From Siphlonurus alternatus (taxonomy: Eukaryota > Arthropoda > Insecta > Ephemeroptera > Siphlonuridae), in the NCBI GenBank assembly GCA_949825025.1, contig OX463785.1, positions 11,099,971 through 11,163,970 on the forward strand: a DNA stretch of 64,000 nucleotides. The letters are read 5' to 3'. This document shows positions 50,292 through 62,536 of the stretch, piece after piece. Positions within the stretch are counted from its first letter, which is position 1, and each line of letters opens with the position of its first letter. The notes beneath the pieces were generated by a model. That model had not been told where the DNA came from and made no database searches. It worked only from the letters and a program-made list of their open reading frames with translations. Made by a program: the position numbers and the translations under genes.

Positions 50292-53141
50292 CTATTTCAT
50301 CTGATGAAACTTCACACTGATGAGGAAAATGTAATAAGAGAACGATAGTGCCAGAATCTGAAACAGATATTAGTAAATTAGTCAAGGAAATATTGTATTA
50401 ATAAATCTAAAAAAAAAATATATATACATATATAAAATTTAAAAATAAGTTAACTGTCGCATGCATTTAAAATTGATCACAATGTAATTAAGTTACTGAA
50501 CTCACGTTAAGGAAAGTCTTCCCCGAGAGCGTGGTGAACGGTCCAGCTCGCAGACACAGCGGGGCCTCGCACCTTGTCGCCATCACCTCCAGCGACTTGT
50601 AGTCCCCCACGAGCGACGATCGCCACACCAGACCCAAGCACACACTTTGCAGTCGAGCGCTCTGGACGTACAGAAAGATTACAGAAAATATCATTTTAAT
50701 GATAAATATAACATCAAACATATTATTGTGCTTATACAAACCTTAGTTCTGATATCATCTGCTAGCCATGAAAAGACCATAAGTTCGTACATAGTGGGCA
50801 TGGCGGTAACCACGTGAACGAGAAGTTGAAATAATGATCTTTCTCCCTGAAAACAAATTTTTCAGTTTGCTTTAAAATTTTACATCAAAGCAGTATGTTC
50901 AAGATTTTTTTTTTCTTTCTTTTGAAAATCACATTTACAACTTTCGTTAATTACGCAATGGACAACTTGCATTAAAAAAAAACTGCAATGTTGTAGAAAG
51001 AAATAGATGCTACCAAAATATGCTTATACTCTGAATATTTTCAGATTTCTTTTGAGTCCCAGGACAATTTTTAAATAATAATTATTAAAAGTTCTGTAAG
51101 TGTAGTTGGCACACTTATATCCTCAATAAAAAGTATAAGGCCTAGACGCCTCCAGGGGGCGTATCCGCACTTTCAATAATTATTTAAAAATAGTTCTGGA
51201 ACTCAAAAAATCTGAAAAAAAAAAATCAGAGTATCATAATTTGGTACCCTCTATTCATTTCTGCAATAAAAAAATTCAACAAGTAGATTGTCCATTGTAA
51301 GCAACTTCAAGCAAGCCAGAGAAATAGTGAATAATTTAATGTTATTTGATTAAGTGAATATTATTGTACAAAGGCTAGAGCTATGTTTTAACATATTATA
51401 TTGGACATTTTTTTAAATATAACAAAAATTAAAAAATAAAATAAAAATTGTAAGGAAGGCTGAAAAAACAAATATTTGTTTTGATGTAGATTTTATCTCA
51501 GTAAAGTAGGCTGATTGTGTTTCTCATTGCAAAAATCCTTTCAGCAGATCTATCAAGTACGTGGCAAGACTAATGCATTTTAGCAAAATGTGCTGTCACA
51601 GTAAGTTCAAAACACGTCCTGTAACACTCACGAAATTGCTGGAGTGCGCTGCAGCAGTGAAACAAAGTTCAAGAGTGGAAAAAGTAGCGAGAAACATCAT
51701 TTGAAGAGAGAACACCTCGTTTATCTTATCAACAAATCTGTGAAATTGAAGTAAAAAACATACACCGCTGACCATGCAAATAAAAATATTAAGGCGATTG
51801 GCTGTAGCGCTATACTCTCCCTGAAGTAGCCTTGTTCTTTGTCCATGCGAATTTTTCAACATGGCACCTGAAAGTATTTTAATTTATCCTATAGATTTGC
51901 TGCTTGCAGTAATAGTAAGATATTTGCTAGACCAAATGTACGTTCCTTAGTAATAATTTTTTTAAAATATTTTTTAGTACTTTTCATTTTTAAATACTTT
52001 GATTTTTTTATTAGTGTAGTTTACATTAGAGCTATTAATTACTTTAAGAAACCGTATTGTAATATTAACATGAAGAAGATATGTCAGGTTTGTCAAATAC
52101 TGCATTAAATTTTCATTTTAAGTAGATCATTAATTAAACTGTCTTTAAATGTAGCTCCGAAAAGCCCTTTCTTAAGATAATAAAGTAGGCTTTGAATTGA
52201 ATATTCCTAAATTTTAATTTCTGCTAAAGTAATAATCTTATAAATGTCAATAAATAAATTTTACTTTTTCTTATACTTTCCTACTTTAAATAAATTAGCT
52301 TTAAATTTTATATAAAATGTATTTCAAATTATTTATTCCTTCCATAATAAATTTAAACTATTAAATTACTCAATGATACCTACCTGATGATCATGCGATG
52401 TCTAATGACGCAACACTTTACATCAAGAGCATCGGTATCATCATCTGATGACCATGTGACGTCATTTGGTCTGCGAATCTTAACCTTTCCTAACACCTCA
52501 GTCAAATCATCGAGCATTGCTTGGACGTAATACAAAAGGTGAATGAACAGTGTGGAGAAACCAAGACGGAAAATAATTGAAGCATAAAGCACAAATAAAT
52601 TATGTAATTTTGCCAAATATTTACCATAAATATTAGTTATAAATAGCTGTACTAACTCAGTTGCATGTCTTATATCTTCAAATTTTTCAACTTTACTAAA
52701 TATTGTTGAAAACATTAAAATAGTTACAATATAAAAATTTATAACCAAAACTATAAGCAAAATACTTTGTTTTATCGCCTTACGTTTGTATATTTTAAAT
52801 AACATTGACTTGGATCTCGAAAAAATTATAGGAAAATTGAGTATTATTTCTTTTAAACTGCTATATTTTATAACATAAAGAGTCATTTTAACAGCTGGAT
52901 TAGCAAAAAAAGCAATTAGTTTCCAAGAATCATTTAAAAAGTAGTTAACATTGTTAATATTCATAGCAATGAAGATTATATTAAGAGCAAATGTATAGAA
53001 ACCAGATGCAATGACAGATATTGTGAATATTCGGAACAATTGTCGTTGCCATTGGCGCGAGCTAGACGACGCCCACATTCCACTGGCTCGCAGCAGCGCC
53101 ACACTAAACCCCGTGTAGGTGGACAGGTAACGAACTACCAT
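50292..53141 (-). CDS. Odorant receptor, 7tm_6 family, tandem copy A (396 residues, 5 coding exons)
   Basis: Insect odorant receptors are seven-transmembrane subunits of ligand-gated cation channels that pair with Orco in sensory-neuron dendrites. Coding exons on the minus strand are 53141-52384, 51737-51632, 50846-50742, 50661-50506 and 50357-50292. All borders are GT-AG and the intron phases are 2, 0, 0, 0. Total 1,191 nt with a TAG stop. The N-terminus contains ALLRASGMW, several hydrophobic segments follow (about 41-60, 72-91, 125-148, 182-206), then an acidic intracellular-type loop and the late exons with ELMVFSWLADDI, YKSLEVMATRCEAPLCLRAG and LSFSYYIFLISVKF, the last being the typical receptor C-terminus. 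The ATG is preceded by an acceptor (TTCCCAG) 10 nt upstream and an in-frame stop in the leader, which fixes the start. Ligand unknown. Its neighbour, copy B, is a tandem duplicate in the same orientation. Confidence 0.93.
50956..51297. mobile_element. Foldback family B relic in receptor copy A intron 2
   Basis: Diverged ends AATGGACAACTTGCATT and GTAGATTGTCCATT, with inner CTCTATTCATTTCTGCAATA. The matching relic in copy B intron 2 shows that it predates the duplication. Confidence 0.55.
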
Positions 53142-53177
53142 CGTGACAAATCTGGGAACATAAGAGAATATTTAAGT

Positions 53178-53500
53178 ATTTTCTGCACTTTACGCAGTGG
53201 TATATCCCTATGATTCATATTCGGATGGTCGACTGTTCGATCCCAGGCACCGCCAAACTTTTCATAAGTGGCAGTTGCTAGAAAACACACTCGTGCGTAC
53301 GGGAGGTAATTGATGGCATCATTCATCAATTGCCGACCATCCTAACTAAGGTTTCCCTGGTTTCCTCTGTCACAACCATGCGAATGTTTATAGGATGGAT
53401 TGTTATAGGCCATGGCCGCAACGGTTTGGAAGAAAATCACAAAATTCAAGTCCACGAAAAGCCGGAAAGTTAAATTCAATCAAGTTATTGTGGCCGGTTG
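53178..53500 (+). mobile_element. tRNA-headed SINE in the leader intron of receptor copy A
   Basis: Contains an A-box-like ACGCAGTGGTATATC, a B box GTTCGATCC (53235-53243), GGGAGGTAATTGATGGCATC, and the core ACTAAGGTTTCCCTGG through GGCCATGGCCGC. The same insertion is at 62108-62440 in copy B, so it predates the gene duplication. Its orientation is opposite to the host gene. Confidence 0.75.
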
Positions 53501-53895
53501 GGTTCAGCTGAATAAGCAAAAAATAAAATAAAAATAAATAAAAATAAAATGTAACAATATAAAAAATTTTGCTAGCAGGGAACATGGTGTTGGTGGATAT
53601 CAGATTTTAAAGCAGCACAAAAGAATTGACTGTTAAAAGTGTTATTTTTTCATCAACTTCCAAAACAATTTATCAACAACCTCACGATATGAAGTGATTT
53701 TTGTGTGCTGATGTAGAGAGCAAATTTTTTATATTTTTAAAGAAGGTAATCAGAAGAGAACATGACAAAATTACTTATGATAAATAATAATTATTCCTCA
53801 ATAATCTCTTAAAATTGTCATAAACTCATAATGTCTCTAAAAAAATGTAGAGCAGACAGGAAAAATTAGTCATGCTGCCCTTATATGTTTTTTAC

Positions 53896-53988
53896 CTTAT
53901 ATAAACTTATTTTACAAACAAATGGAATTCATAATTTTTTGTAAGGTAAAATTGTATGCAAAATTGTATTGTGTAATATCGTCTTTAA
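53896..53988. mobile_element. MITE family 5 relic upstream of receptor copy A
   Basis: Right arm only is clear: TTTTTTGTAAGGTAAAATTG and TTGTATTGTGTAATATCGTC. Shared with copy B at 63040-63167. Confidence 0.5.
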
Positions 53989-54077
53989 ATTATAATTTCA
54001 CAATAGCATAGAGATTTAAGAATAAATATTTTTAATATCTGTTTAAAAGTTTGTGCTGAAAAAAAAATGTTACTTAC

Positions 54078-54088
54078 TTGGTTGCGAT
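54078..54088 (-). other. Putative 11-nt leader microexon of odorant receptor copy A
   Basis: The motif CACCTAG|ATCGCAACCAA|GTAAGTAA has an acceptor-like and a strong donor-like boundary. It is conserved at 63268-63258 upstream of copy B with one base change. It may instead be the end of a longer first exon starting at the pyrimidine-rich CATTCCTCACC just upstream. Confidence 0.35.
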
Positions 54089-54648
54089 CTAGGTGAGGAA
54101 TGAATTTAACGACGCATAAAGAAGAATATTATTTTCAAGATAAAACATATTTAATATTTTCAATATATAAAAAAAATATATGTAAGTGTTGTATATTCTT
54201 GGTATTTCTACATAAATATAGTAATATTAATAACTATCATGACACTAAAAATCGTGTCAGAGGAAAATTTTATTGGAATATTAAATGTAATGGTATATAA
54301 TAACACATAAATGTATGTTATTTCGCTGTAGTTAATACGTAAAAACTGCGTGATATGTCCAGAGAAGTACTATTTTTTTTATTTAGACATAAAAAATTAA
54401 TGTGATTTATTAAATAATAATAAGTTTTTTTTTCTAGCTATATATATTTTAAACAAAATTAAATTGTGATACATCATAGCTTGAAAAGTAAATTTCGTGT
54501 CACATAAAATTTATTATAATGATGTATTTATGTAAAGATTATACCACTTATATTGTACCACTGGAATAACAAAATTGCATGCTTATTATAATTATTATTT
54601 AATACTTTTTTAAGGAAATATGAAATATTAACATGGGCTTATATGTAC

Positions 54649-54740
54649 CTGGGAGGTATTAGGTATAGCTTAAACACTTAAGAGATTTTTATTGCATATT
54701 TTAAATACGGTTGTGTATTTTTAATTTTCCACATAATTGT
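54649..54740 (-). other. Putative 5' leader exon of odorant receptor copy A
   Basis: The sequence ending ACCTCCCAG at 54649 is followed by a donor GTACAT. The same exon end and donor are conserved upstream of copy B at 63885, while flanking bases differ. An in-frame stop in this segment shows that it is untranslated. The 5' limit is not determined; visible homology between the copies runs to about 54740. Confidence 0.4.
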
Positions 54741-55874
54741 CTTTTTCACTCTTAAAACTCAAAATAGTACTGTAAAACTCTATTACTTTACATTTAGGTT
54801 CCATGTCTCACGATTTGCATTATTATAACATCACAGGGTATTGCAATAAAATTTTGAGGCTGTTAGAATAACCAAGTAAATAGAAAAAAAGAAAGAAACA
54901 AATCATTACTCAAATTTTCTCTTCTAATATACAGTAAATTTTTAACAGTTGTTAATTTTTGTATGAAATGTTTTTTGTTATATGGTAATTTATATTATAT
55001 AGCACGTACTAGTAGTAGTAATCCATTTTTATTGCAATTATTGAAAATATGTTATTATTACCAGCTTTACTAAGCACTGTTCAGAAAAAAAAGAGCTGCC
55101 AACCAATCAGAAAATTTGACACCTTTGATTGACTTGGAACCATGTCACAACTAAAGAGCTTGGAAAATAATAATTTCCAATAACGAAAAGTTTTGGATAA
55201 TGATTATTAATACTTTGTCAATTTTATTGAAAAAATTTTAAAAAGTAAGACACAGCAAAAATTCCTATGAAGGTTAAAATAAATAAAACTATGTTTCTCA
55301 CTCTCTACTTTTTTTATTTATTTACTTATTATTGTTATTTTTTTGTGTGTGTATTCTCTTTGTACTCTAATTGATATTGTGTGTTAAATTGAAACATTTT
55401 ATGACTAGTAATCTAACGAAAATCAGTGTTATAATTAATTTTTCATTAAATTTCTACAACAAACATAAAGAAAATTTGCTTTATTTTACAGAACGATGGC
55501 TTTCGATTCTCAGCTACAAAGGTGAAAAAAAAAATTGTTTTACAATTTTATGACTTAAATATATTTAAAAGTCTTATCTCACAAAATCCTACTATGATTT
55601 TTTCTTTTAGTTATATGAAAAAAAGAGCTAGATAAACAGTTAAATTGTTGTATTCATTAAACACTGAAAACTTGTGAACAACAAAAATGTATGTATTTTA
55701 TAAATAAATTTATAAAGTATAAAAAACATAAGGATATTAAATGACAATTTTCTAAACGTTAATAATGTAGTTGCTATTTACGATTTATATGTAACCCACA
55801 CTGTTTTGTTGCCAAAAAAATTTCCTAACTTAAAGGAGTGAAATGCTATGGATGGTTGAAACCTATTTTATGTA

Positions 55875-55996
55875 CAATCATCGCCTCGTAAAATTTTCTT
55901 TTTTTGGCCTTATTAATCACCAAGCTTTGTAAGAATAACACAAGTCATGGTGATGAACAAAGGATGCAATTGAGAAATTTTCCAAAGCGACAAGTG
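55875..55996. mobile_element. MITE family 2, between the two receptor genes
   Basis: Left end CAATCATCGCCTCGTAAAAT, right end AAAGCGACAAGTG, TA on both sides. The matching site downstream of copy A (about 49950) lacks it, so it inserted after the duplication. Confidence 0.7.
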
Positions 55997-56493
55997 TACG
56001 TAATTTTTTAAATAGCATACATGGGTTAATCATTAATATGAAAATAAAAATAATTTCCTAATGAGAAATAAATACAGTATAAATATAATATTTATTTATT
56101 ATGTGTGCTTAGTATTAATTTTATATACAGTCCAGCAAAACACTTCTTACATAAAATCAAATCTTAATTGTTAATCATGAAACTTTTTTTTATATATTAC
56201 GGTAAAAAATTACAATCGGTAGTAGGAATTGAGAAGGATATTTTTTATTTTTTTTTCAAATATTTGTAGTGGATTTCTGGACACAATGAATTTCTGCCTA
56301 AATTACTAGAATTTTAGTTAATATAGAAAGAGATATGCAGATTTTCAATTTTAGGAGATGTGAGTCTGTGGATCAAAAAAGTTTTGGTTGACCACACCTC
56401 TATATAGGTTGCGTGGTTACACCTCCATACAAAGCAAAAATTAAATTTCGTGTTGCAAAGAGATGTACGTCTCAAAGGAGTATACGTCTACGT

Positions 56494-59400
56494 CTATTTC
56501 TGCTGTTGAAACTTCACACTCATCAGGAAAATGTAGTAAGAGAATGATAGACCCAGAATCTGAAACAGATATTTGTAAAAGTAAAATAAGTATCGTAATA
56601 GTATATTTAAAATAAAATAATCCATTCCGTAGAAAAATAATTAATATTACCATAATATATATTATTATTTGCATGCTTATAGTATAGGGTACAATGTTAT
56701 CGTTGCCCTGCAAGGTATTTTTTTTTTCTTTAACTTAAATTTTTTATTTTTTTTTGTATTTAAAATAAACCAGCACTGTTTTCAGAGTTACTGTTGTCAG
56801 CATGTTCTCAAAATATGGAAATTAACTTTTCATGTGAACAACACAACACGATCTTTGTAAGATGTATTCTACATTATTTTATATCTTAGAATATTTTAGT
56901 AATTAGGCTTTATTTTTTAAAAAGGTATCCATATTTCTCACTATAAACAATTTAATGTATATTTTAATTAACTAATTCTTTTACAATACTGTCTTACACA
57001 ATAACCCTTTGTTTCCTATCCAAAGTTAGAACTTCTGTATTCTCAAATTTTCCCGCGCCAGCTGAGCGAAAGCGACAGCGCGCACCATCTAGTGGATTTT
57101 TTTTCAACTTCTTCAACATTTCAGCTAAAAATGCGTAATTTGAACCAAAATTCTAACACAATTATTTCTACCCTTAAAAAATTAAAGAAAAAAGGTATTC
57201 AGGGGTGAAAAGGCGTGTGTCATAACACACGTGGGAAACAATGGGTTAATAGGAAAGTAAGGTAAAATTAAAGCTTACATGTTTAATTAAAATTTAACCA
57301 TGACTAATTATGGTTAGTTATGAAAGTGCTGTATATTTGTCAGGATAACTTTTTTTCTTCATGTGGTGCAAATTCAGAACAATAATATAAATTTATTTCT
57401 AATACACATGCAATGAAGTTGATATGAAGTATGGGAATAACTTTAGATTCTGCTATTAATATTATAATTTACATGAAGTGTGTAAAGATAGAGTATGATT
57501 AAGTATAATGCAGTACTATTTAGTCCTTTATTATTAAATCCTTAAAACATGTAAATTAGTGTTATATGTTTTAGAGTGTGTAAAGTTAATCATCCCTCGT
57601 CTGGAATAATCACCTATCCGACTTTGATATACTTGTTGCAATAATGAGCTATCTGCCATATATCAAGTCAGCGCAGTTTTGAGTATATTTTAATTCTCAA
57701 CTGAGATAGAACTCATAATTGCGCTCATCTGAAATAGTAGCTAGCCCATTCCGGACAAGTTTGGAAATTTCAAGTGACTGAAAAAAAAAAAAAAATGAAG
57801 TATAAAAATATTTTAACTGCATGCATCACGATGTAATTAGGTTATGAAACTCACGTTAAGGAAAGTCTTCCCAGAAAGCGTGGTGAACGGTCCGGCTCGC
57901 AGACACAGCGGGGCCTCGCACCTTGTCGCCATCACCTCCAGCGACTTGTAGTCCCCCACGAGTGACGACCGCCACACCAGACCCAAGCACACACTCCGCA
58001 GTCGAGCACTCTGAACGTACAAAAGATTATAGGAAGGAACATTTTAAAAACGAATATAACATCCAGCATTATTATGCTTATATACAAACCTTAGTTTTAA
58101 TATCATCTGCTAGCCATGAAAAAACCATAAGTTCGTATATGGTGGGCATGGCGGTAACAACGCGAACGAGAAGTTGAAATAATGACCTATCTCCCTGAAA
58201 AAAAATTTTTTCTTTCATTGCTATCAAATTTTACATCAACGAAGTACAAGATTCACTTTTTCTTTTTTTTTGTTAGTCACATTAACAAGTTTTTTTTAAA
58301 TATGTAATGGACAACTTGCATAATAAAATATTGTAGAAATAAATAGAGGGCTACTCTATGCTTTATTTTACTCTGATTTTTTTTTCAATTTTTATTTTTA
58401 GTCCTGTAACTTTTTTTAAATAATGATTGATATTTCTCAAATTTGTAACTTAATTTCGCACTTTTGTATCTTAAATTTTAAATTTATTTATTTATTTTAT
58501 TATTTCACCTGATACAATACATTGTTAAATAAAGAGGATAAGGCCCTTACACCTATTAATCCCTCCAGGTGGCGTGGCCGAACTTTTATTAACTATTTAA
58601 TAATGGTTCTGCGTCTCAAAAAAATCTGAAAAACTGTAAAAGTTCATAGTATAATAATTTGGTACCCTCTATTCATTTCTATAATAAAAAAATTAATGCA
58701 GGTTGTCAAATGTTAAACAACAGCAAGAGAGCCAGAGAAATGTGAAATATTTAATTTGATTTGATTAAAGTGAATAATGAATTATGAATAATAAAGAAAC
58801 AGTATTAAAGTATGTTATAGGACATTTTTGAAATATAATAAAAAAAATAATAAGGCGAGCAAAATAGAAAAAAACGCATTATTTATTTCGTAATTTTGGC
58901 TTGGATGCAGAATTGTACCATAGTAAAGTGGGCTGATAGTGTTTCTCATGCAAAAGCCTTTCAGGAGATCGATCAGGTTCGTGACAAGTTTAAAGCATTT
59001 GAGCAAAATTTCCTGTCATAAAAATGGGGTACTGACCAAAAAAAAAGTTGCAAGTTTTTGTCAATATTTCAAAAGGCACAAGAATTTCATGAAGAACAAG
59101 CCCTATTACAGCATTCTAGGACAATTTTTCTGATTTTATATGAATTTTTAAAACCTCTCAAAAATGACGTCATAACATTGAACCTTAAATGGGAAAATAG
59201 ATCAGTTAACATTGCCAAATCCCATACTTAATATTGAAATGTAACCAAAACTTCATTTGCAAGGTTTTTAGGTGCTAGAATTACGATAATGAAGGTTTCA
59301 AATTCCTACCTCAATAACTTTTCATTTTAGCAATGTTAACTGATGCATTTTCCCATTTAAGATTCAATGGTATGACGTCATCAAAAAAAGTTTTAAAAAT

Positions 59401-61558
59401 TCATATAAAATCAGCAAATTGTCGTAGAAAGCTCTAATAGGGCTCGTTCTTCATAGAATTCACAGTACTTTTTATTAGTATTGCTAACTCAAATACCGGT
59501 CAGTACCCCATTCACCAGTAAGTTCAGAACAAGTCCTGTATCACTCACGAAATTGCTGGAGTGCGCTGCAGCAGTGAAACAAAGTTCAAGAGTAGAAAAA
59601 GTAGCTAGAAACATCATTTGAAGAGAGAACACCTCGTTTATCTTGTCAACAAATCTATGAAATTGAAATAAAAAATCAAGCACAGCTGGCCATGCAAATA
59701 CAAATATTAAGGCAATAGGGTTTAGCGCTATTGTATATATTAGCGCTATGAACTCTTGTTCATGTGAATATAGAATTCACCAGGAATATTATATAAAAAG
59801 CTTTTTCTGCAGACCTGTGATGTTGTGGATAAGCTGCCATGTAATGTTAAATTGATTAAAGATCGGCAGTTTCCGATGTTTTAGTAAACCATTATATTTC
59901 CAATATGTAGTATTTAATTATGTGTTGAATCTAAACATTATCATGATATAGCATAGTTGCATTAGTGTTTTTAGTATAAAATTAATTGAGATAACATCCA
60001 ATTTTAGTGTTATGCTATGATGATGTTTCTATTCGGCATTTTTTGCATGTTATCCTCACATTAAAATGTGTAGAAAACAATTTGTGTGTCCATTTCATTT
60101 TGTAAAATAATAAATACATTTTCTAGTAAATGTTCATCTAAACGTTCTCTCAAAGTCACATTGATTTATCATAGATTTAAGCTGCTACCTGTTAAATAAG
60201 GATAATTAGTAGCCAAAATGCACCAAATTGTTCAATAAATGTAAAAAAAAAAATCCCTGGTACTAAACATGGTGCTAAACTAGGAGCAAGACATGGTTAG
60301 CCCCTGGTTTAGCATCATGTTTAGTACCAGGGATAAAACTTGGGGCTAAAGTTGGGGTTAAAGTGCTTTAAAAATGTCCCCCTTTGTTTTTTAAATACTT
60401 TGATTTATCCGGGGTTTATAAATGTATAATTGTATATTCAGGGCTTTTAATTACTCTCAGATAGACTATGCCGAATTATTGAAATATTAACATGGAGAAT
60501 ATGCGTTAATTTTGCAATTTACAATCTAAAGTTTTCATTTTCGGCAGATTTTTAAACTGTCTTTAAATAAGCTCCAAAAAGCTCTTTAAAGATAGTAAAG
60601 CAGGCTTTTTTAAGCAGGTTTTTTTAATGGAATATTTATAACCATTTGTTTACGTCTTAATTAAAATTATGAAATTCATATTTATATTAGTATTCCATTT
60701 TTCGAATATTATTTAATTTTAAAATACATTTAACATACTTTTTGATTTATTCATATTTTTAATAAATTAAAACTATGTTAAATTATTCAATGCTACTAAC
60801 CTGATGATCATGCGATGTCTAATGACGCAACACTTTACATCAAGAGCATCGGTATCTTCATCTGATGACCATGTGACGTCATTTGGTCTGCGAATCTTGA
60901 CCTTTCCTAACACCTCAGTCAAATCATCGAGCATTGCTTGGACGTAATACAAAAGGTGAATGAACAGTGTGGAGAAACCAAGACGGAAAATAAATGTAGC
61001 ATAAAGTATAAATAAAGTATCTAATTGTGCCAAAGTTTTAACGTAAATATTTTTTATAAATAACTGTACTAACCCAGTTGCATGTTTTATATCTTCAAAC
61101 TTTTCAACTTTACTAAATATTGTTGAAAACATTAAAATAGATGCAGTATAAAAATTTGCAAGTAAAATTATAAGTAAAATACTTTGTTTTATCGCATTGC
61201 GTTTGTATATTTTAAATAACATTGATTTGGATCTTGAAAAATTTATAGGAAAACTAAGTATTATTTCTTTTAAACTGCTATATTTTATAACATAAAGGGT
61301 TATTTTAACAGTTGGATTAGCAAACATAGCAAGTAGTATCCAAGAATAATTTAAAAAGTAGTTAACGTCGTTAATTTTCATAGCGATGAAGATTATATTC
61401 AGAACAAATATATAGAAAACTGATGCATAGACAGATATTGTGAATATTTGGAACAAACGACGTTGCCATTTGCTGGAGCTGGACAACGGCCATAATCCAC
61501 TCGCTCGCAGCAGCGCCATGCTGAACCCCGTGTAGGTGGACAGGTAACGAACTACCAT
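56494..61558 (-). CDS. Odorant receptor, 7tm_6 family, tandem copy B (396 residues, 5 coding exons)
   Basis: Same architecture as copy A: coding exons 61558-60801, 59654-59549, 58194-58090, 58010-57855 and 56559-56494, phases 2, 0, 0, 0, total 1,191 nt, TAG stop. By hand alignment it differs from copy A at 50 of 396 residues. Forty of these fall in residues 1-189, only one in residues 190-288, and nine in the last 108. No stop, frameshift or damaged splice dinucleotide is visible, so it looks functional. Its introns are longer than in copy A because of later insertions: a retroposon before the first coding exon, a palindromic relic in intron 1, a giant inverted repeat in intron 2 and a piggyBac-like element in intron 4. 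The retroposon lies directly upstream of the acceptor TATGTTCCCAG and may affect its use. Confidence 0.92.
57005..57245. mobile_element. piggyBac-like MITE in receptor copy B intron 4
   Basis: Inverted ends CCCTTTGTTTCC and CCCATTGTTTCC with TTAA on the right and ATAA (one change) on the left. GC-richer centre with CGCGCCAGCTGAGCG. Copy A intron 4 is only 148 bp and lacks it. Confidence 0.55.
58305..58715. mobile_element. Foldback family B relic in receptor copy B intron 2
   Basis: Begins AATGGACAACTTGCATAA, with inner GGTACCCTCTATTCATTTCT. Partner of the relic in copy A; its centre is longer. Confidence 0.5.
59026..59509. mobile_element. Giant inverted-repeat element in receptor copy B intron 2
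   Basis: Starts GGGGTACTGACC and ends GGTCAGTACCCC, with long matching arms: ATGACGTCAT, GGGAAAATAGATCAGTTAAC against GTTAACTGATGCATTTTCCC, and AGGGCTCGTTCTTCAT against ATGAAGAACAAGCCCTA. Copy A has no equivalent. No coding capacity. Confidence 0.7.
60253..60382. mobile_element. Truncated copy of the palindromic MITE, in receptor copy B intron 1
   Basis: Keeps the centre and right arm (CTGGTACTAAACATGGTGCT, then GGTTAAAGTGCTTT and ATGTCCCCC). The outer left arm is replaced by an A-run. Copy A intron 1 lacks it. Confidence 0.65.
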
Positions 61559-61584
61559 CGTGACAAATCTGGGAACATAAGATA

Positions 61585-62066
61585 GAGTTTCAAAAAAATG
61601 GCCGCCGCTGCTAGCACGACCATCAGGAATCTCCGCTCAAATTGCCTGTCCTCATTCCGGTAACTTTCCCTATCCTAACTTCCTTCAAACTCAATTTGAT
61701 TAATATTTATCATTTCGCCTCACAGGACGACACGTAATAGCTTTCAAAACTCCTATATGACATTTTTTCTCATGTTGACGCCGGCATCATGAACCTAAAT
61801 TCTTGCACCCTACGCCCCATAGTCAAATTATACTTGACCCAAAATCACCACCACATACCTTTTATGTTTGCACTCCCATCATCAACCTCCCATCGTGCAT
61901 ATCTCGTCCCATAATCAAAAATCTTATTTATATATACTCTTTTATCCATAATCCTTTATAAGTCGCTCCTAAATTTAATTAGTTATTTACAAGAACAATA
62001 CCAAATCTATTTAGGTGCATGGCTGTGATCGGCCTATTCTGAAAAACGTATAAAGAAGAAGCAGAA
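61585..62066 (+). mobile_element. Retroposon with 14-bp target-site duplication next to the splice acceptor of receptor copy B
   Basis: A 482-bp insert begins GAGTTTCAAAAAAATGGCC and ends in a GAA-rich tail (AAAGAAGAAGCAGAA). It is flanked by perfect 14-bp repeats, GGGAACATAAGATA, at 61571-61584 and 62067-62080. Copy A has the uninterrupted site. It is homologous along its length to the element at 20763-21329. TSD length and tail point to LINE-type target-primed integration. I see no reverse transcriptase, so it is a SINE or an internally deleted LINE. Confidence 0.8.
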
Positions 62067-62107
62067 GGGAACATAAGATAAAATAGATATAAAAGTTTGT
62101 TTACTTC

Positions 62108-62440
62108 CAATTTTCTGCACTTAACGCAGAGTGTTATATCCCTATAAATGATTCGTATTAGGATGGTCGTGAGTTCGATCCCATGCAGGCACCGCTAAAC
62201 TTTTCATAAGCGTCGCCTGCTATAAAGAGCACCCACTCGTGCATCCGAGAGGTGATTTATGGCATCCTCTATCAATTTCCGACCATCTTGACTGAGGTTT
62301 TTATGATTTCCTCAGTCACAACCAGGCGAATGCTGGGATGGTTTGCACAGGCCGTGGCCACCCTTTTTTTGAAGGAACTTACAAAAATCAAGTGCCCGAA
62401 GAGCCGGGAGGTTAAATTCAGTCACTTAATTGTGGCCAGT
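62108..62440 (+). mobile_element. tRNA-headed SINE in the leader intron of receptor copy B
   Basis: B box GTTCGATCC at 62174-62182, then GTGATTTATGGCATCCTCTA, GACTGAGGTTTTTATG, AGGCGAATGCTGGGATGG and CACAGGCCGTGGCCACC. Orthologous to the insertion in copy A. Confidence 0.75.
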
Positions 62441-62499
62441 ATATAGTCAGTGGTCCCATAACTCACTATAGTGGCCAGTACCCTAAAACAGGAGCAGCA

Positions 62500-62501
<2 letters not shown>

Positions 62502-62530
<29 letters not shown>
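62502..62530. repeat. (AT)n microsatellite
   Basis: Alternating AT in the leader intron of receptor copy B, after the tRNA-headed SINE. Copy A has (AAATA)n-like bases at the equivalent place (about 53520-53550). Confidence 0.7.

Positions 62531-62536
<6 letters not shown>

Noticed and set aside
50155..50385. Open frame of 76 codons overlapping the last receptor exon
   Set aside because: Different frame from the spliced receptor. The C-terminal exon reads ILALSFSYYIFLIS in the frame set by the previous phase-0 exon.
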